Below, one piece after another: positions 1 to 8,008 of a stretch of DNA of 64,000 bases. The position numbers and the translations under genes were made by a program. Position 1 is the first letter of the stretch; every line of letters starts with the position of its first letter. This DNA is from CAVVDT01 sp963747005 (GTDB lineage Bacteria > Pseudomonadota > Alphaproteobacteria > Rhizobiales > Aestuariivirgaceae): NCBI GenBank assembly GCA_963747005.1, contig CAVVDT010000005.1:62001-126000 (forward strand), in the 5' to 3' direction. The notes under the pieces are model-generated. The model worked only from the letters and a program-made list of their open reading frames with translations. It was not told where the DNA came from and ran no database searches.

Positions 1-90
1 CAGATACATCGAGAACCTGCCGACCCAGTAGTTCATGCGGTCGACGAAGCGGACATATGCCTTGATGGCTTTCGGCAGCGGTCTAGCCAT
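1..90 (-). CDS. TRAP transporter small permease (DctQ-like), N-terminal fragment
   Basis: Only the first 30 codons lie in the window; the gene runs off the left edge. Reading leftward from ATG at 88-90 gives a basic, aromatic start (MARPLPKAIKAYVRFVDRMN, then YWVGRFSMYL), which resembles the cytoplasmic start and first membrane helix of the four-helix DctQ subunit of TRAP importers. The start codon overlaps the end of the upstream N-formylglutamate amidohydrolase gene by 8 bases, so the two are translationally coupled. By context the importer would bring in a substrate for, or related to, that hydrolase. The assignment rests on a short fragment and on context. Confidence 0.55.
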   Translation of the reverse strand, partial: MARPLPKAIKAYVRFVDRMNYWVGRFSMYL

Positions 91-907
91 GGCGGGCCTT
101 TTCCGCTTGCCTGTCGGCCAGCGTGAAGCCGGCGGGTCTGAGATCGGCCAGCGCCGCCGTGACCCAGGCGGCCAGGAGGCCAGCGCAGCGCTGCTGGCTC
201 GCGGCATCGGCGATGAGATCGTTGCGCACTTCGATCATCACGTTGAGGAGCCCGCGCGAGACGCCGTGCACGATGATCGTGTGGGTGACCCCGTCGGCCG
301 GCCCATAGGGGTCGTTGCGGCGCACCACATGGCCGGCGTGGTCTGCCCGCCGCGCCAGCAAGGCATCGGCCAGAAGACTGTCGGCATCGTGCAGGATGCC
401 GATTTCCACCGAGCGCGGTTTGCCCTGGTAGACCGGGGTGAAGGAATGGATGGTGACGACGACCGGCGGGCGGCCGGCGTCGATGCGGGTCGCGATGAAG
501 GCGGCAAGCGTGTCGCGGAACGGCACGTAAAAGCGCTCGGCGCGGTCGTGGCGCTCAGCCGGCGTCAGGCCGGCGTTGCCGGGCACCGGGTAGATCTCGC
601 TCACCTCGGGCACCGCGCCGGGCGCGTCCGGCGGGCGGTTGCAATCGTAGACAAGGCGGGAGACGTGCTGCACCACCAGCGGCGCATCGAGGCTCGCCGA
701 CATCGCCTCAGCCACCGCCAGTGCGCCGGGGTCCCAGGCGATATGGCTGAAGCGCGCCTGCCGGCTGAGGCCGAGATCGTGGAATTCAGGCGGAATGAAT
801 GCGGAGGCGTGTTCGCACACCAGGACGATGTCGCTGGTTCCTTGCGGATTGATGACCTCGGCAACGCTTGCGCCGTCGCCGGCCGCCGTATTTGCCTCAA
901 CAGGCAC
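83..907 (-). CDS. N-formylglutamate amidohydrolase family protein
   Basis: 274 residues, typical of the FGase family, zinc-type hydrolases that release formate from N-formyl amino acids (the last step of one histidine-degradation route). Visible signatures are VLVCEHAS near the N-terminus, SHIAWDPGALAVAE, SRLVYDCNRP, VVVTIHSFTPVYQGKPR with the conserved HSFTP, EIGILHDAD, and NVMIEVRNDLI near the C-terminus. I chose a GTG start at 905-907 because a purine-rich ribosome site (GGGAGGGGG) precedes it and conserved sequence begins soon after; the open frame continues upstream but across the divergent promoter. It overlaps the TRAP permease start. Cytoplasmic. The exact N-acyl substrate is not determined by sequence. 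Confidence 0.88.
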   Translation of the reverse strand: MPVEANTAAGDGASVAEVINPQGTSDIVLVCEHASAFIPPEFHDLGLSRQARFSHIAWDPGALAVAEAMSASLDAPLVVQHVSRLVYDCNRPPDAPGAVPEVSEIYPVPGNAGLTPAERHDRAERFYVPFRDTLAAFIATRIDAGRPPVVVTIHSFTPVYQGKPRSVEIGILHDADSLLADALLARRADHAGHVVRRNDPYGPADGVTHTIIVHGVSRGLLNVMIEVRNDLIADAASQQRCAGLLAAWVTAALADLRPAGFTLADRQAEKARHG

Positions 908-932
908 GGGCGCCCCCTCCCTCGGTGCTGAA

Positions 933-963
933 ATTATCGTTTCAGAATCAACCGGGATGTCAA
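933..963 (-). promoter_or_regulatory. Candidate sigma-70 promoter for the amidohydrolase-TRAP operon
   Basis: On the minus strand a perfect TTGACA (958-963) is followed by GATAAT (933-938, spacing 19) or ACGATA (935-940, spacing 17). It lies about 26 bases before the GTG start of the amidohydrolase, in the gap that separates it from the divergent RpiR regulator, where such a regulator usually binds. No clear operator palindrome was found. Confidence 0.5.
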
Positions 964-1060
964 GCGCTATTCTGTGGTAATGTCCACCTTTCCGGCGGCG
1001 ATGGTGCTTTGGTGGTGCTGTCGTCTCGACGGGCGCAGCGGCCAGGGACCGCCGGCGGGC

Positions 1061-1936
1061 ATGGACACAAGACACGATCTCACGCTGGCCGAGCGGCTGC
1101 GCGAAGGCTTCGAGACCCTGACACGGGCCGAAAAGCAGCTCGCCAACGCGCTTCTGGAAAACTACCCGGTGGTGGGTCTGGGGAGCATCACCACCCTGGC
1201 GGAGGCTTCGGGCGTCTCCACCCCGACGGTGGTCCGCATGGCCAGGAAGCTGGGCTTCAAGGGTTTTCCGGAATTGCAGGCCCACTTGCGCGCCGAACTC
1301 GAGGCGACCATCTCCAATCCCATCGCCAAGCACGAGCGCTGGTCGGGCAACGCGCCCGACACCCATATCCTCAACCGCTTCGCCGATCAGGTCATGGACA
1401 ACATGCGCCAGACCCTGAAGCAGATCGATGCCGAAGCCTTCAACGCGGTCACCGAGCTACTCGCCGATCCGGCGCGCACCATCAACATGGTCGGCGGGCG
1501 CATCACGCGGCCGCTGGCGGAATATTTCTTTACCCACATGCAGGTGATCCGGTCCGGCGTCACGCTGGTCGCGCCCTATGCCAACGGCTGGCCGCACTAT
1601 GTGCTCAACATGGAATCGGACGCCGTGCTGGTGGTCTTCGACATCCGCCGCTACGAGCGCGAGATCGCGCGGCTGGCGGAGATGGCAAGCGCCAAGGGGG
1701 TGAAGATCGTGCTGTTCACAGACCAGTGGGGCTCGCCGGTCGCCAAGTTCGCCAGCCACACCTTCCGCGCCCGCATCGAGGCCCCCTCGGCGTGGGATTC
1801 CTCGGTTGTTCTCCTGTTCATCATCGAGGCGCTCATCGCCGCGGTCGAAAGCGCCAACTGGCCGCAGACGAGGGACCGCATGAAGACCCTGGAAGGCCTT
1901 TTCGACAGGACACGGATGTTCCGCAAATTCACCTGA
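1061..1936 (+). CDS. MurR/RpiR family transcriptional regulator
   Basis: 291 residues from ATG 1061; the frame is open further upstream but that part is not RpiR-like. The N-terminal helix-turn-helix is visible as SITTLAEASGVSTPTVVRMA followed by RKLGFKGFPELQAHL, the classic RpiR pattern. The C-terminal half is a SIS sugar-isomerase fold (TINMVGGRITRPLAEYFFTH, VVFDIRRYEREI), which in this family senses a phosphosugar or other small ligand. It is divergent from the N-formylglutamate amidohydrolase/TRAP operon and is the likely local regulator of it; that link is inferred from position only. Confidence 0.88.
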   Translation: MDTRHDLTLAERLREGFETLTRAEKQLANALLENYPVVGLGSITTLAEASGVSTPTVVRMARKLGFKGFPELQAHLRAELEATISNPIAKHERWSGNAPDTHILNRFADQVMDNMRQTLKQIDAEAFNAVTELLADPARTINMVGGRITRPLAEYFFTHMQVIRSGVTLVAPYANGWPHYVLNMESDAVLVVFDIRRYEREIARLAEMASAKGVKIVLFTDQWGSPVAKFASHTFRARIEAPSAWDSSVVLLFIIEALIAAVESANWPQTRDRMKTLEGLFDRTRMFRKFT

Positions 1937-2032
1937 GGAAATTCGCGCAAGCCGCTGCGGCCCGTCTATCGCGCCGGCTGAACCGGGGATATATTCGCTT
2001 CATTGGTCACGAGTTCACTAAGGATTGCTCAC

Positions 2033-2392
2033 ATGCGCATGATTTCACTGGCCGCCATGGCGTTGGTGGCAATGACGGCTTCCGCCCTCGCCCGCGACTT
2101 CGGCGGCGATTACACGGTGGAGGGCACCAACCTCGACGGCTCGAAGTATTCCGGCGAAGCCACCATCACCGTCACTTCCGAAACGACCTGCGTGATCAAA
2201 TGGGTCACCGGATCGACCACCGCGAACGGCATCTGCATGCGCTATGGCGATGCCTTTGCCGCGGGCTACGAGATGAGCGGCAGTGTCGGTCTGGTGATCT
2301 ACAAGATCCTCGACGACGGGACGCTGGACGGGGTGTGGACCATCACCGGCCAACCCGGCTCCGGCACCGAAGTTCTGACGCCGGCCAATTGA
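2033..2392 (+). CDS. Small exported protein of unknown function
   Basis: 119 residues. I do not recognise the family. The start at ATG 2033 has an AAGGAT ribosome site at good spacing and is followed at once by a signal peptide (hydrophobic ISLAAMALVAMTASALA). The mature part is a small, beta-rich, Gly/Thr-rich domain with two cysteines (TTCVIKW and GICMRYGD) that could form a disulfide. It is probably periplasmic. It stands alone between the RpiR gene and a Rieske oxygenase with no operon sign. Confidence 0.7.
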   Translation: MRMISLAAMALVAMTASALARDFGGDYTVEGTNLDGSKYSGEATITVTSETTCVIKWVTGSTTANGICMRYGDAFAAGYEMSGSVGLVIYKILDDGTLDGVWTITGQPGSGTEVLTPAN

Positions 2393-2438
2393 GGCGCGGG
2401 GGCTTGGCAGGTCGAGGGTTGGGAGCTAGCGTCACCCC

Positions 2439-3443
2439 ATGCTGAACCTCGATCCCGGTTTCTACACCACCCCGGAAAGTTTCGCCCGCGAGTGCGAGAC
2501 GATCTTCCAGCGCACCTGGCAGCTTCTCGGACCGGCCTCACGGGTCGCCGAGGCGGGGCACTATGTGGCGGCTGAACTGGCCGGCACCAAGGTGGTGGCG
2601 GTGCGCGGCCGCGACGGCGCCTTGCGCGCCTTCCGCAATGTTTGCCGCCATCGCGGTGCCCGGCTATTGGAAGAAGGGGCGGGCCGCTGCAATGTCATCC
2701 GCTGCCCCTATCACAACTGGGTCTACGACCTCGACGGCACGCTCAAGCAGGCGCCATGGTTCGGCGAGGAACCGGGCTTCGATGTTGCCGACTGGCCGCT
2801 GGAACCGGTCTGCGTCGAGGCATGGCGCGGCCTCCTGTTCGTTGCCGTCGCACCGGATAAGCCGTTATTGGCGCAACTCGGCGCGACCATCCCGGAACTG
2901 GCCGATGAACCCATCGAGAGCTTCGCGCATGATCGCAGCGAACGGCTGGTCTTCGATGCCAACTGGAAGGTCTATACCGACAATTTCGTCGAGGGCTACC
3001 ACATACCCGGCATCCATCCGGCGTTTTTCAAGGCCATCGACTTCGAGCGCTTCGAGACCGTTGCGCTGGACAATCTAGTGCGCATGACGGCGCCGCCGCG
3101 CGAGGGCCTGTTCTATCGCGGCAAGTGGCTGTGGATGTGGCCCAACTGGACGCTGTCGCTGTTTTCCGGCGGCATGAACACCTCGCGCATCAATCCGCTG
3201 GCGCATGACCGGACCGAGCTGATCTACGATTTCTACTTCGCCGACCTGACGGCCGCCACTCAAGGGTCGCGCGACGATACCATCGCGCGCAACCTCGATG
3301 TGGTGCGCGAGGATTTCGGCATCTGCATCGAGACCCAGAGGAACTATGCCTCGGGCGGCTACCGTCCAGGACCTCTAAGCCCGCGCCACGAACAGGGCGT
3401 GGCCTGGTTCCAGGCCCGCATCGCCGAGACGCTGGCGGTTTAA
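2439..3443 (+). CDS. Rieske non-haem iron oxygenase, large (alpha) subunit
   Basis: 334 residues, close to the usual length of short alpha subunits. The Rieske [2Fe-2S] site is complete: C69-x-H71 and C89-x2-H92. The catalytic mononuclear iron site is seen in NWKVYTDNFVEGYHIPGIHP, giving His188 and His193, with a downstream Asp (VREDFG) as likely third ligand. Proteins of this type hydroxylate or N-demethylate aromatic rings and quaternary ammonium compounds (choline, carnitine or betaine demethylases), taking electrons from a separate reductase. No reductase gene is adjacent, so it must use one encoded elsewhere. Substrate cannot be told from the sequence. Confidence 0.85.
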   Translation: MLNLDPGFYTTPESFARECETIFQRTWQLLGPASRVAEAGHYVAAELAGTKVVAVRGRDGALRAFRNVCRHRGARLLEEGAGRCNVIRCPYHNWVYDLDGTLKQAPWFGEEPGFDVADWPLEPVCVEAWRGLLFVAVAPDKPLLAQLGATIPELADEPIESFAHDRSERLVFDANWKVYTDNFVEGYHIPGIHPAFFKAIDFERFETVALDNLVRMTAPPREGLFYRGKWLWMWPNWTLSLFSGGMNTSRINPLAHDRTELIYDFYFADLTAATQGSRDDTIARNLDVVREDFGICIETQRNYASGGYRPGPLSPRHEQGVAWFQARIAETLAV

Positions 3444-3460
3444 ATACACCCGCAGGCGGT

Positions 3461-3474
3461 TTGACACACATCAA
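3461..3474. promoter_or_regulatory. FNR/FixK-type operator candidate
   Basis: TTGACACACATCAA fits the palindromic FNR/FixK consensus TTGA-N6-TCAA and closely matches anaerobic boxes known in alphaproteobacteria. It lies about 50 bases before the first ribosome site of the ABC transmembrane gene, a position that would allow activation by an oxygen-responsive Crp/FNR-family protein. No such regulator is encoded in this window. Confidence 0.45.
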
Positions 3475-3526
3475 GGCCGCATATCGGCCGGCAGGCGCCT
3501 ATGGAGCTTACACGAAAAGGGCACTC

Positions 3527-3550
3527 ATGCGCCGAACGGCCCGTCTGTAA
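3527..3550 (+). CDS. Seven-residue leader ORF coupled to the ABC gene
   Basis: ATG at 3527 with an AAAAGGG ribosome site encodes MRRTARL and stops at TAA 3548-3550, whose last base is the first base of the next ATG (TAATG). The downstream gene has no good ribosome site of its own, so reinitiation from this mini-ORF may supply its translation. It is Arg-rich (three of seven). Whether the peptide itself matters is unknown. Confidence 0.35.
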   Translation: MRRTARL

Positions 3551-4494
3551 TGTCTGCGCCCAAGCTCGATAACCCGCTCTACGGCTATGTGTGGCAAACG
3601 ACGCGCCCTGCCCAGATCAGGATATGCGCCCTCACGCTCGCCCTGTCGCCGCTCTCCATGCTGCCGCTGGAACTGCAGCGCCGCATCATCAACATTGCCA
3701 CGGAAAACGGCGGCGTGAGGCTCCTGCTGTTGCTCGGCCTTGCCTATGTGGCGACAGCGCTGGTGCAGGGCGGGCTCAAATACGGCCTCAACATCCAGCG
3801 CGGCATCGTGCTTGAAACCGTGGCGCGCGACCTGCGGCGACGCATCCTTGTCCGCGTCAGTCCGCCCGGCATGCAGGCCGGTCGCATGGTGGCCGGCATC
3901 AATGCCGGCAAGGTGGTTTCAATGCTGGCGGCCGAGGCGGAAGACGTCGCCGGGTTCGCCGCCGATGCGATCTCGCTGCCGCTGCTGCAGTCCGGCACCA
4001 TCATTTTCGTGCTTGGCTATCTCTTGTGGCTGCAACCGGCCATCGCGGTCCTGGCGTTCGTCATCTACTTCCCGCAGGCGGTCATCGTGCCGATGACACA
4101 GCGCACCATCAATCGCATGGCACGCATGCGCATGCGGCTGGTGCGCTATCTTGGCCATCTGGCGGTGCGACGCACCCCGCGCGAAGCGTATGATCCGGCA
4201 CGGCCGCCCGGCAGCGTCCTCATCGAACGCATCTTTCGCATTCGCATGTGGATTTACCTGAGAAAGTTCTTCCTCACGGCACTCGGCAACTTTCTCGATT
4301 CGCTCGGCCCCATCGTGGTGCTGGTGGTCGGTGGCTGGCTGGTCATCCACGGACGCACCGAGGTCTCCACCCTGGTGGTGTTCATTTCCGGCTTCCAGCG
4401 CATCTCCGACCCGTGGGACCAGATCGTCAGCTTCTACCGCACGGTCACCAACACCAACGTCATCTACCGGTTGATCGGCGACACCATCGCGTGA
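3550..4494 (+). CDS. ABC exporter-type transmembrane protein without ATPase domain
   Basis: 314 residues. Six membrane segments arranged as in type-1 ABC exporters are visible (LTLALSPLSMLPLELQRR, LLLLLGLAYVATALVQGG, GTIIFVLGYLLWL, IAVLAFVIYFPQAVIV, SLGPIVVLVVGGWLVI, TLVVFISGFQRISDP), ending with the coupling region that normally leads into the nucleotide-binding domain. Here translation stops (YRLIGDTIA) and no Walker A, signature or Walker B follows. A diverged copy of this same gene end, including the stop codon, exists at 6531-6575, which argues that the short form is old and not a fresh truncation. A separate ATPase subunit would be needed, and none is adjacent. Substrate unknown. Confidence 0.7.
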   Translation: MSAPKLDNPLYGYVWQTTRPAQIRICALTLALSPLSMLPLELQRRIINIATENGGVRLLLLLGLAYVATALVQGGLKYGLNIQRGIVLETVARDLRRRILVRVSPPGMQAGRMVAGINAGKVVSMLAAEAEDVAGFAADAISLPLLQSGTIIFVLGYLLWLQPAIAVLAFVIYFPQAVIVPMTQRTINRMARMRMRLVRYLGHLAVRRTPREAYDPARPPGSVLIERIFRIRMWIYLRKFFLTALGNFLDSLGPIVVLVVGGWLVIHGRTEVSTLVVFISGFQRISDPWDQIVSFYRTVTNTNVIYRLIGDTIA

Positions 4495-4591
4495 CTTCGG
4501 GCGGCCAGATCGCCCAGGCAATTGTCGCCCGGCGGCGTCAGCGGGGCAAAGTCCTGTTCGTGCTGCGTCTCAGGAACAGCCTTGGCCTTCA
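4481..4591 (-). pseudogene. Remnant of the 3' end of a second PhyH-type dioxygenase gene
   Basis: Read on the minus strand this stretch encodes TQHEQDFAPLTPPGDNCLGD followed by LAA, matching the C-terminus of the intact dioxygenase at 6577-7356 (TQHEQDFTPLTPLADDCLLD). At the position of the intact gene's stop codon the remnant has CGA. By hand count, 4481-4570 and 6561-6650 agree at about 73 of 90 bases with no gap and a constant offset of 2080. Nothing of the rest of the gene is present; 4592-4887 holds no recognisable coding sequence and is AT-richer than its surroundings. Confidence 0.75.
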
Positions 4592-4887
4592 ACTGCCACC
4601 TAAACTTCCGACCCAGCGCCTTCCCGTATCCGTTGAGCAATTTTGGGGCAAACCGGGGCTAATTCTCCGATTTGTCAGCATGGCCTCACGTTACGTAAAG
4701 TATTCGATTATTGGCGCATCAGCAGGCGCCCAATGCTGCTATCCGTGACTCAGCGCACGGCGATTCCGGCAGCTTACATACCCAGTGAATCCATACTGCG
4801 ACACTGGCAGCGACTTGACATGCCAATCTGATCGAGTGAGACTTATTCGTTTGACGAAATAGATAAGAAAATAGAGGGAGATTTTCT

Positions 4888-6439
4888 ATGACTGAGAATC
4901 ATGACTATTTTGGCTTCGATCATCAATTCTCCTACGATAACGAGGGTTGGCGCGGCCTCAATTATCATTACGCTGATGATAACGGTCACCGACACAATCT
5001 TGACCTGTCGCCGACGCTTCTCGATGCAAAGCTCGATGCGACGGCGACCGATGGGAACGGCCACAGCCTGAACGGGTCGGGAAATCCCGCCGACGGTTGG
5101 GAAATCCAGAACAATGACTCGTTCCAGCTGGCGAGCGATGTGCATTACCGGCAAGGCGACACCGTGCAACCCGTCGCGGTGAACGATGAGGGCGTGCTGA
5201 TCTACAGCATGCCGGCCGGCTCCGAGGTCGTCGATACTACCCATCACGTGCCGGTCGACAACGCCAATCGCGCCGCCGCCAGCTTCGACTTCAGCTTCGA
5301 TACCGGCGTCGGAACCGGCCCCCACCAGACCATTCAGCAGTTCCTCGCATCGGGCGGAGAATTCATCGTGAAGTTCGATCTCGATCCCGGCCAGCACAAC
5401 GACCCGCTGGTGCTGCATGCCGTCTACGATGCCGGCATCAACACCGGCGGCTCGCATGTCGTTTGGGAGGATGCCCACAACAACGTGGTCATCGCCGATG
5501 ACGGCGGCAACGACTACGTGACCCAGAACTCGCAGAACTACGCCTTCTATCAGGCCCTCATCGACACCGATCCGCACACGCCTGGCATCCAGCCCGGTCC
5601 GGTCGGGGTTGCTGGCGTCTTCGACATCGAAGAGCAGATCATCGCTCCGCATCATCATGTGATTGCCGACATCCAGTCCGAGCTGGTCATCGGCGCACCA
5701 AGCGCAACAAGCGAGCCCCACGACCACGGCCACGACCACAACGAGCCGCCGGACACGCTACTCGATGCAACCGTCGATGTGACGGCAACGGACGGCACCG
5801 GCCATATCCTCAACGGTTCCGGAAATCCCGCCGGCGGTTGGGAGATCCAGAACAACGGCTCGTTCCAGTTGGCGAGCGATGTGCATTATCGGCAAGGCGA
5901 TACGGTGCAGCCCGCCGCGGTGGATCACGACGGCGTGCTGATCTACAACATGCCGGCCGGAGCCCAGGTCGTCGAACTCTGGCCATGGCGTCCCGGTGGC
6001 CAATGCCACTCACGCCGCCGCCAGCTTCGACTTCAGCTTCGATACCGGGGTTGGAGGCGGCGCGGCCCCGACCATCGAGCAGTTCCTCGGCTCGGGCGGA
6101 CAGTTCATCTTCAAGATGGATCTCGATCCCACCGACCACAACGACCCGCTGGTGCTGCATGCCGTCTACGACGCGAGCATCAACACCGGCGGATCGCACG
6201 TCGTCTGGGAGGATTCACACAACAATGTTGTCATCGCCGATGACGGTGGCAATGACTTTGTGACCCAGAACTCGCAGAACTATGCGTTCTATCAGGCCCT
6301 CATCGACACCGATCCGCACACCCACGGCATTCAGCCCGGCCCGGTCGGGGTCGCCGGCACGTTCGATATCGAGGAGCAGATCATTGCCTCGCACCATCAA
6401 TTGATCGCGGATATCCACTCGGCGCTGCTTATCGCGTGA
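4888..6439 (+). pseudogene. Acidic His/Asp-rich protein with two tandem domains, frameshifted in domain 2
   Basis: ATG 4888 follows a GAGGGAG ribosome site. A Tyr/His/Asp-rich N-terminus of about 43 residues (HDYFGFDHQFSYDNEG) leads into two near-identical domains of about 230 residues offset by 741 bases; each has LLDA..D.TATDG.GH, WEIQNN.SFQLASDVHYRQGD, FDFSFDTG, NDPLVLHAVYDA and FDIEEQII. A His/Asp linker (EPHDHGHDHNEPPD) joins them. Compared with domain 1, domain 2 carries one extra base between 5974 and 5990, so the original frame turns into Arg-rich nonsense ending at 6243, while the true continuation runs in another frame to 6439. There is no signal peptide. The Asp/His/Asn-rich, beta-like composition suggests metal or calcium binding or secretion, but I do not recognise the family. 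The shift may be a real mutation or a sequence error. Confidence 0.7.
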
Positions 6440-6530
6440 CGTGAGGAGGCAAGGGACCGGGCGCGGGGCCGGGGCAAGTCCCTGATGGGTCCGGAACTCC
6501 CGGGGTGCCGGCGAATGGATGGCGGCGTGA

Positions 6531-6575
6531 ATGCCGATGTCCTGTGCCGGCGGCCCGGCGACGCCATCGCGTGAG
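6531..6575 (+). pseudogene. Remnant of the 3' end of an ABC transmembrane gene
   Basis: In plus frame this reads NADVLCRRPGDAIA then TGA, aligned with the end of the ABC gene at 3550-4494 (NTNVIYRLIGDTIA then TGA); 8 of 14 residues agree and the stop is conserved. It adjoins the intact dioxygenase 3' end exactly as the intact ABC gene adjoins the dioxygenase remnant, so the two sites are reciprocal halves of one duplicated convergent junction. Confidence 0.55.
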
Positions 6576-6576
6576 T

Positions 6577-7356
6577 TCACGCGGCCATGTCGAGCAGGCA
6601 GTCGTCGGCCAGCGGCGTCAGCGGGGTGAAATCCTGTTCGTGCTGGGTGTTGGGAATGCCCGGCCTGGTCGAATGGTTGGAGACCGGGTTGACGATGGCC
6701 GAATAGATCCAGCGCGACCACGGCGAGATGTTTTCCGGCGAGGCGTGCAGCAGCTTGTCGCCGAAGATGAGGGCCGTTCCGCGCCCGCCCTTCACCGACA
6801 CGAGACCGGTCTCGCCGATCACCCGCGCCACCTCGCGATCGGGGATGGTCCACAATTCCCACTTGAGACCGTCGACGCTCTTTTCCGCCTTGACGTCCAT
6901 GCGGTGCGAGCCGGGGGCGAAATACAGCGGGCCGTTGAACTCGGTAACGTCGTCGAGGAAGACATGCAGGTTGAGCGCCAGCGGCAGAGGCACCCCGTCG
7001 CGGCTGTGATGGGTGGCGAAGTCGGTGTGCCAGTCGAATCCATCGCCGCGGAACGCCGCCTTCACGTTGATCTTGCACTGCTGCATGTAGACGTCCTGCC
7101 TGAGCAATTGCAGGGCGGGCTCAAGCAGGCGCGGATGGCGGGCAAGCCGCGCAAAGACAGCGTTGCGGCGGTGCAGGCCGAGCATGTTGCGCACGCCCGT
7201 GCCACTCGATTCGCGAGTGTTGTCAGGCGAAATCTGCGCCATGAGGCCCGGCACCTCGGCGCGCACGACGTCGATTTCGTGGGGGCTGAAGAGATCGGGC
7301 AGGACGAGAAATCCGTCGCGATCGAGGATTTCGATCTGGGCAGGACTGAGTTGCAT
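6577..7356 (-). CDS. Phytanoyl-CoA dioxygenase (PhyH) family, EctD-like
   Basis: 259 residues from ATG 7354-7356, preceded by GGGAG at 9 bases; an ATG at 7390-7392 would add 12 residues but lacks a ribosome site. Fe(II)/2-oxoglutarate dioxygenase fold with the facial triad H110-x-D112 (DWHTDF) and H204 (KLLHASPEN). The segment QQCKINVKAAFRGDGFDWHT and the spacing after it resemble ectoine hydroxylase, but the protein is shorter than EctD and no ectABC genes are near, so ectoine is not assured as substrate. Its upstream neighbour in the same direction is cytochrome b561, 78 bases away. A remnant of a second copy lies at 4481-4591. Confidence 0.8.
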   Translation of the reverse strand: MQLSPAQIEILDRDGFLVLPDLFSPHEIDVVRAEVPGLMAQISPDNTRESSGTGVRNMLGLHRRNAVFARLARHPRLLEPALQLLRQDVYMQQCKINVKAAFRGDGFDWHTDFATHHSRDGVPLPLALNLHVFLDDVTEFNGPLYFAPGSHRMDVKAEKSVDGLKWELWTIPDREVARVIGETGLVSVKGGRGTALIFGDKLLHASPENISPWSRWIYSAIVNPVSNHSTRPGIPNTQHEQDFTPLTPLADDCLLDMAA

Positions 7357-7362
7357 GGATAG

Positions 7363-7405
7363 CGGCTCCCGCATTGACGTCTTTGCCATCATAACGCGGG
7401 AGCCG
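7363..7405 (-). promoter_or_regulatory. Inverted repeat overlapping the dioxygenase ribosome site
   Basis: Two perfect 10-base arms, CGGCTCCCGC at 7363-7372 and GCGGGAGCCG at 7396-7405, are separated by 23 bases. In minus-strand RNA the downstream arm contains the GGGAG ribosome site of the dioxygenase, so the hairpin would hide it. It lies between the cytochrome b561 stop and the dioxygenase start. No T-run follows, so it is not an ordinary intrinsic terminator; a DNA operator is an alternative. Confidence 0.4.
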
Positions 7406-7434
7406 TGGTCTTGTCGCGTGGTATCGCTGCGCCG

Positions 7435-8001
7435 TCAGGCCACGTCGTTGTCGTCGGGCGGGCGCTTCTGGCCGGTGACCATCGCCTTGACCAGGTTTTC
7501 GCGGTGCCTGAAGCTCGCCAGCACCACACCGCCGATATGCACCACGACCAGCGCGATCACCGTGTCGGCGCTGAGCTTGTGGACGATCTGCACCCAGTCG
7601 ACGCCGAAATAGGCATCGGTCGTCATCATCCAGCCGGTGAAGGCGGTGATGGAAATCATGGCAAGCAGGACCACCACCATGGCACCACCGGCCGGGTTGT
7701 GACCCACATAGCGGACCTCGCGGCCAGCCGCGACGTCACGCAGATACCCCAGCACGCGCAAGGGATGGCGGCAGAACTGCGAGAAGCGGGCGTATCTGGG
7801 CCCGAACAGACCCCACAGCAACCGCACCGCGACCAGGGAGGCGGCCGCATAGCCGAAGTCGTTGTGGATGGCGTCGCGCGACGTCGAGGTGAGCCAGGCC
7901 AGGACGATGCTGGTGGCAAGGCTCCAGTGGAACAGGCGCACGAACGGATCCCAGACGCGCACCGCCGCAAGGCGACGGCGCGCATTCTGGTAACCCGTCA
8001 T
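7435..8001 (-). CDS. Cytochrome b561 family membrane protein
   Basis: 188 residues from ATG 7999-8001, seven bases after the PepSY gene. A di-haem, four-helix bacterial cytochrome b561/Ni-Fe-hydrogenase-b type is indicated by VWDPFVRLFHWSLATSIVLA (first haem His in LFHW), SLVAVRLLWGLFGPRYARF, MVVVLLAMISITAFTGWMMT, and VHKLSADTVIALVVVHIGG (His in VHK and VVHIG). Such proteins pass electrons between quinone and periplasmic carriers. The C-terminus is charged and cytoplasmic. Pairing with a small PepSY protein is common for this family. Confidence 0.85.
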   Translation of the reverse strand: MTGYQNARRRLAAVRVWDPFVRLFHWSLATSIVLAWLTSTSRDAIHNDFGYAAASLVAVRLLWGLFGPRYARFSQFCRHPLRVLGYLRDVAAGREVRYVGHNPAGGAMVVVLLAMISITAFTGWMMTTDAYFGVDWVQIVHKLSADTVIALVVVHIGGVVLASFRHRENLVKAMVTGQKRPPDDNDVA

Positions 8002-8008
8002 GGCGTGA

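Noticed and set aside
868..2445. Long plus-strand open frame overlapping the RpiR regulator and the small exported protein
   Set aside because: Out-of-frame translation of real genes on the same strand; Arg/Gly/Pro-rich with no domain, no ribosome site, and it ignores the clear start at 1061 and signal peptide at 2033.
4592..4887. Possible small gene in the AT-richer gap before the acidic protein
   Set aside because: Short open frames here lack ribosome sites and recognisable protein features; the region shows only a weak promoter-like TTGACA at about 4814.
6577..7356. Calling the dioxygenase ectoine hydroxylase EctD
   Set aside because: Motifs fit the EctD-like branch, but the protein is shorter and there are no ectABC genes, so only the family name is supported.
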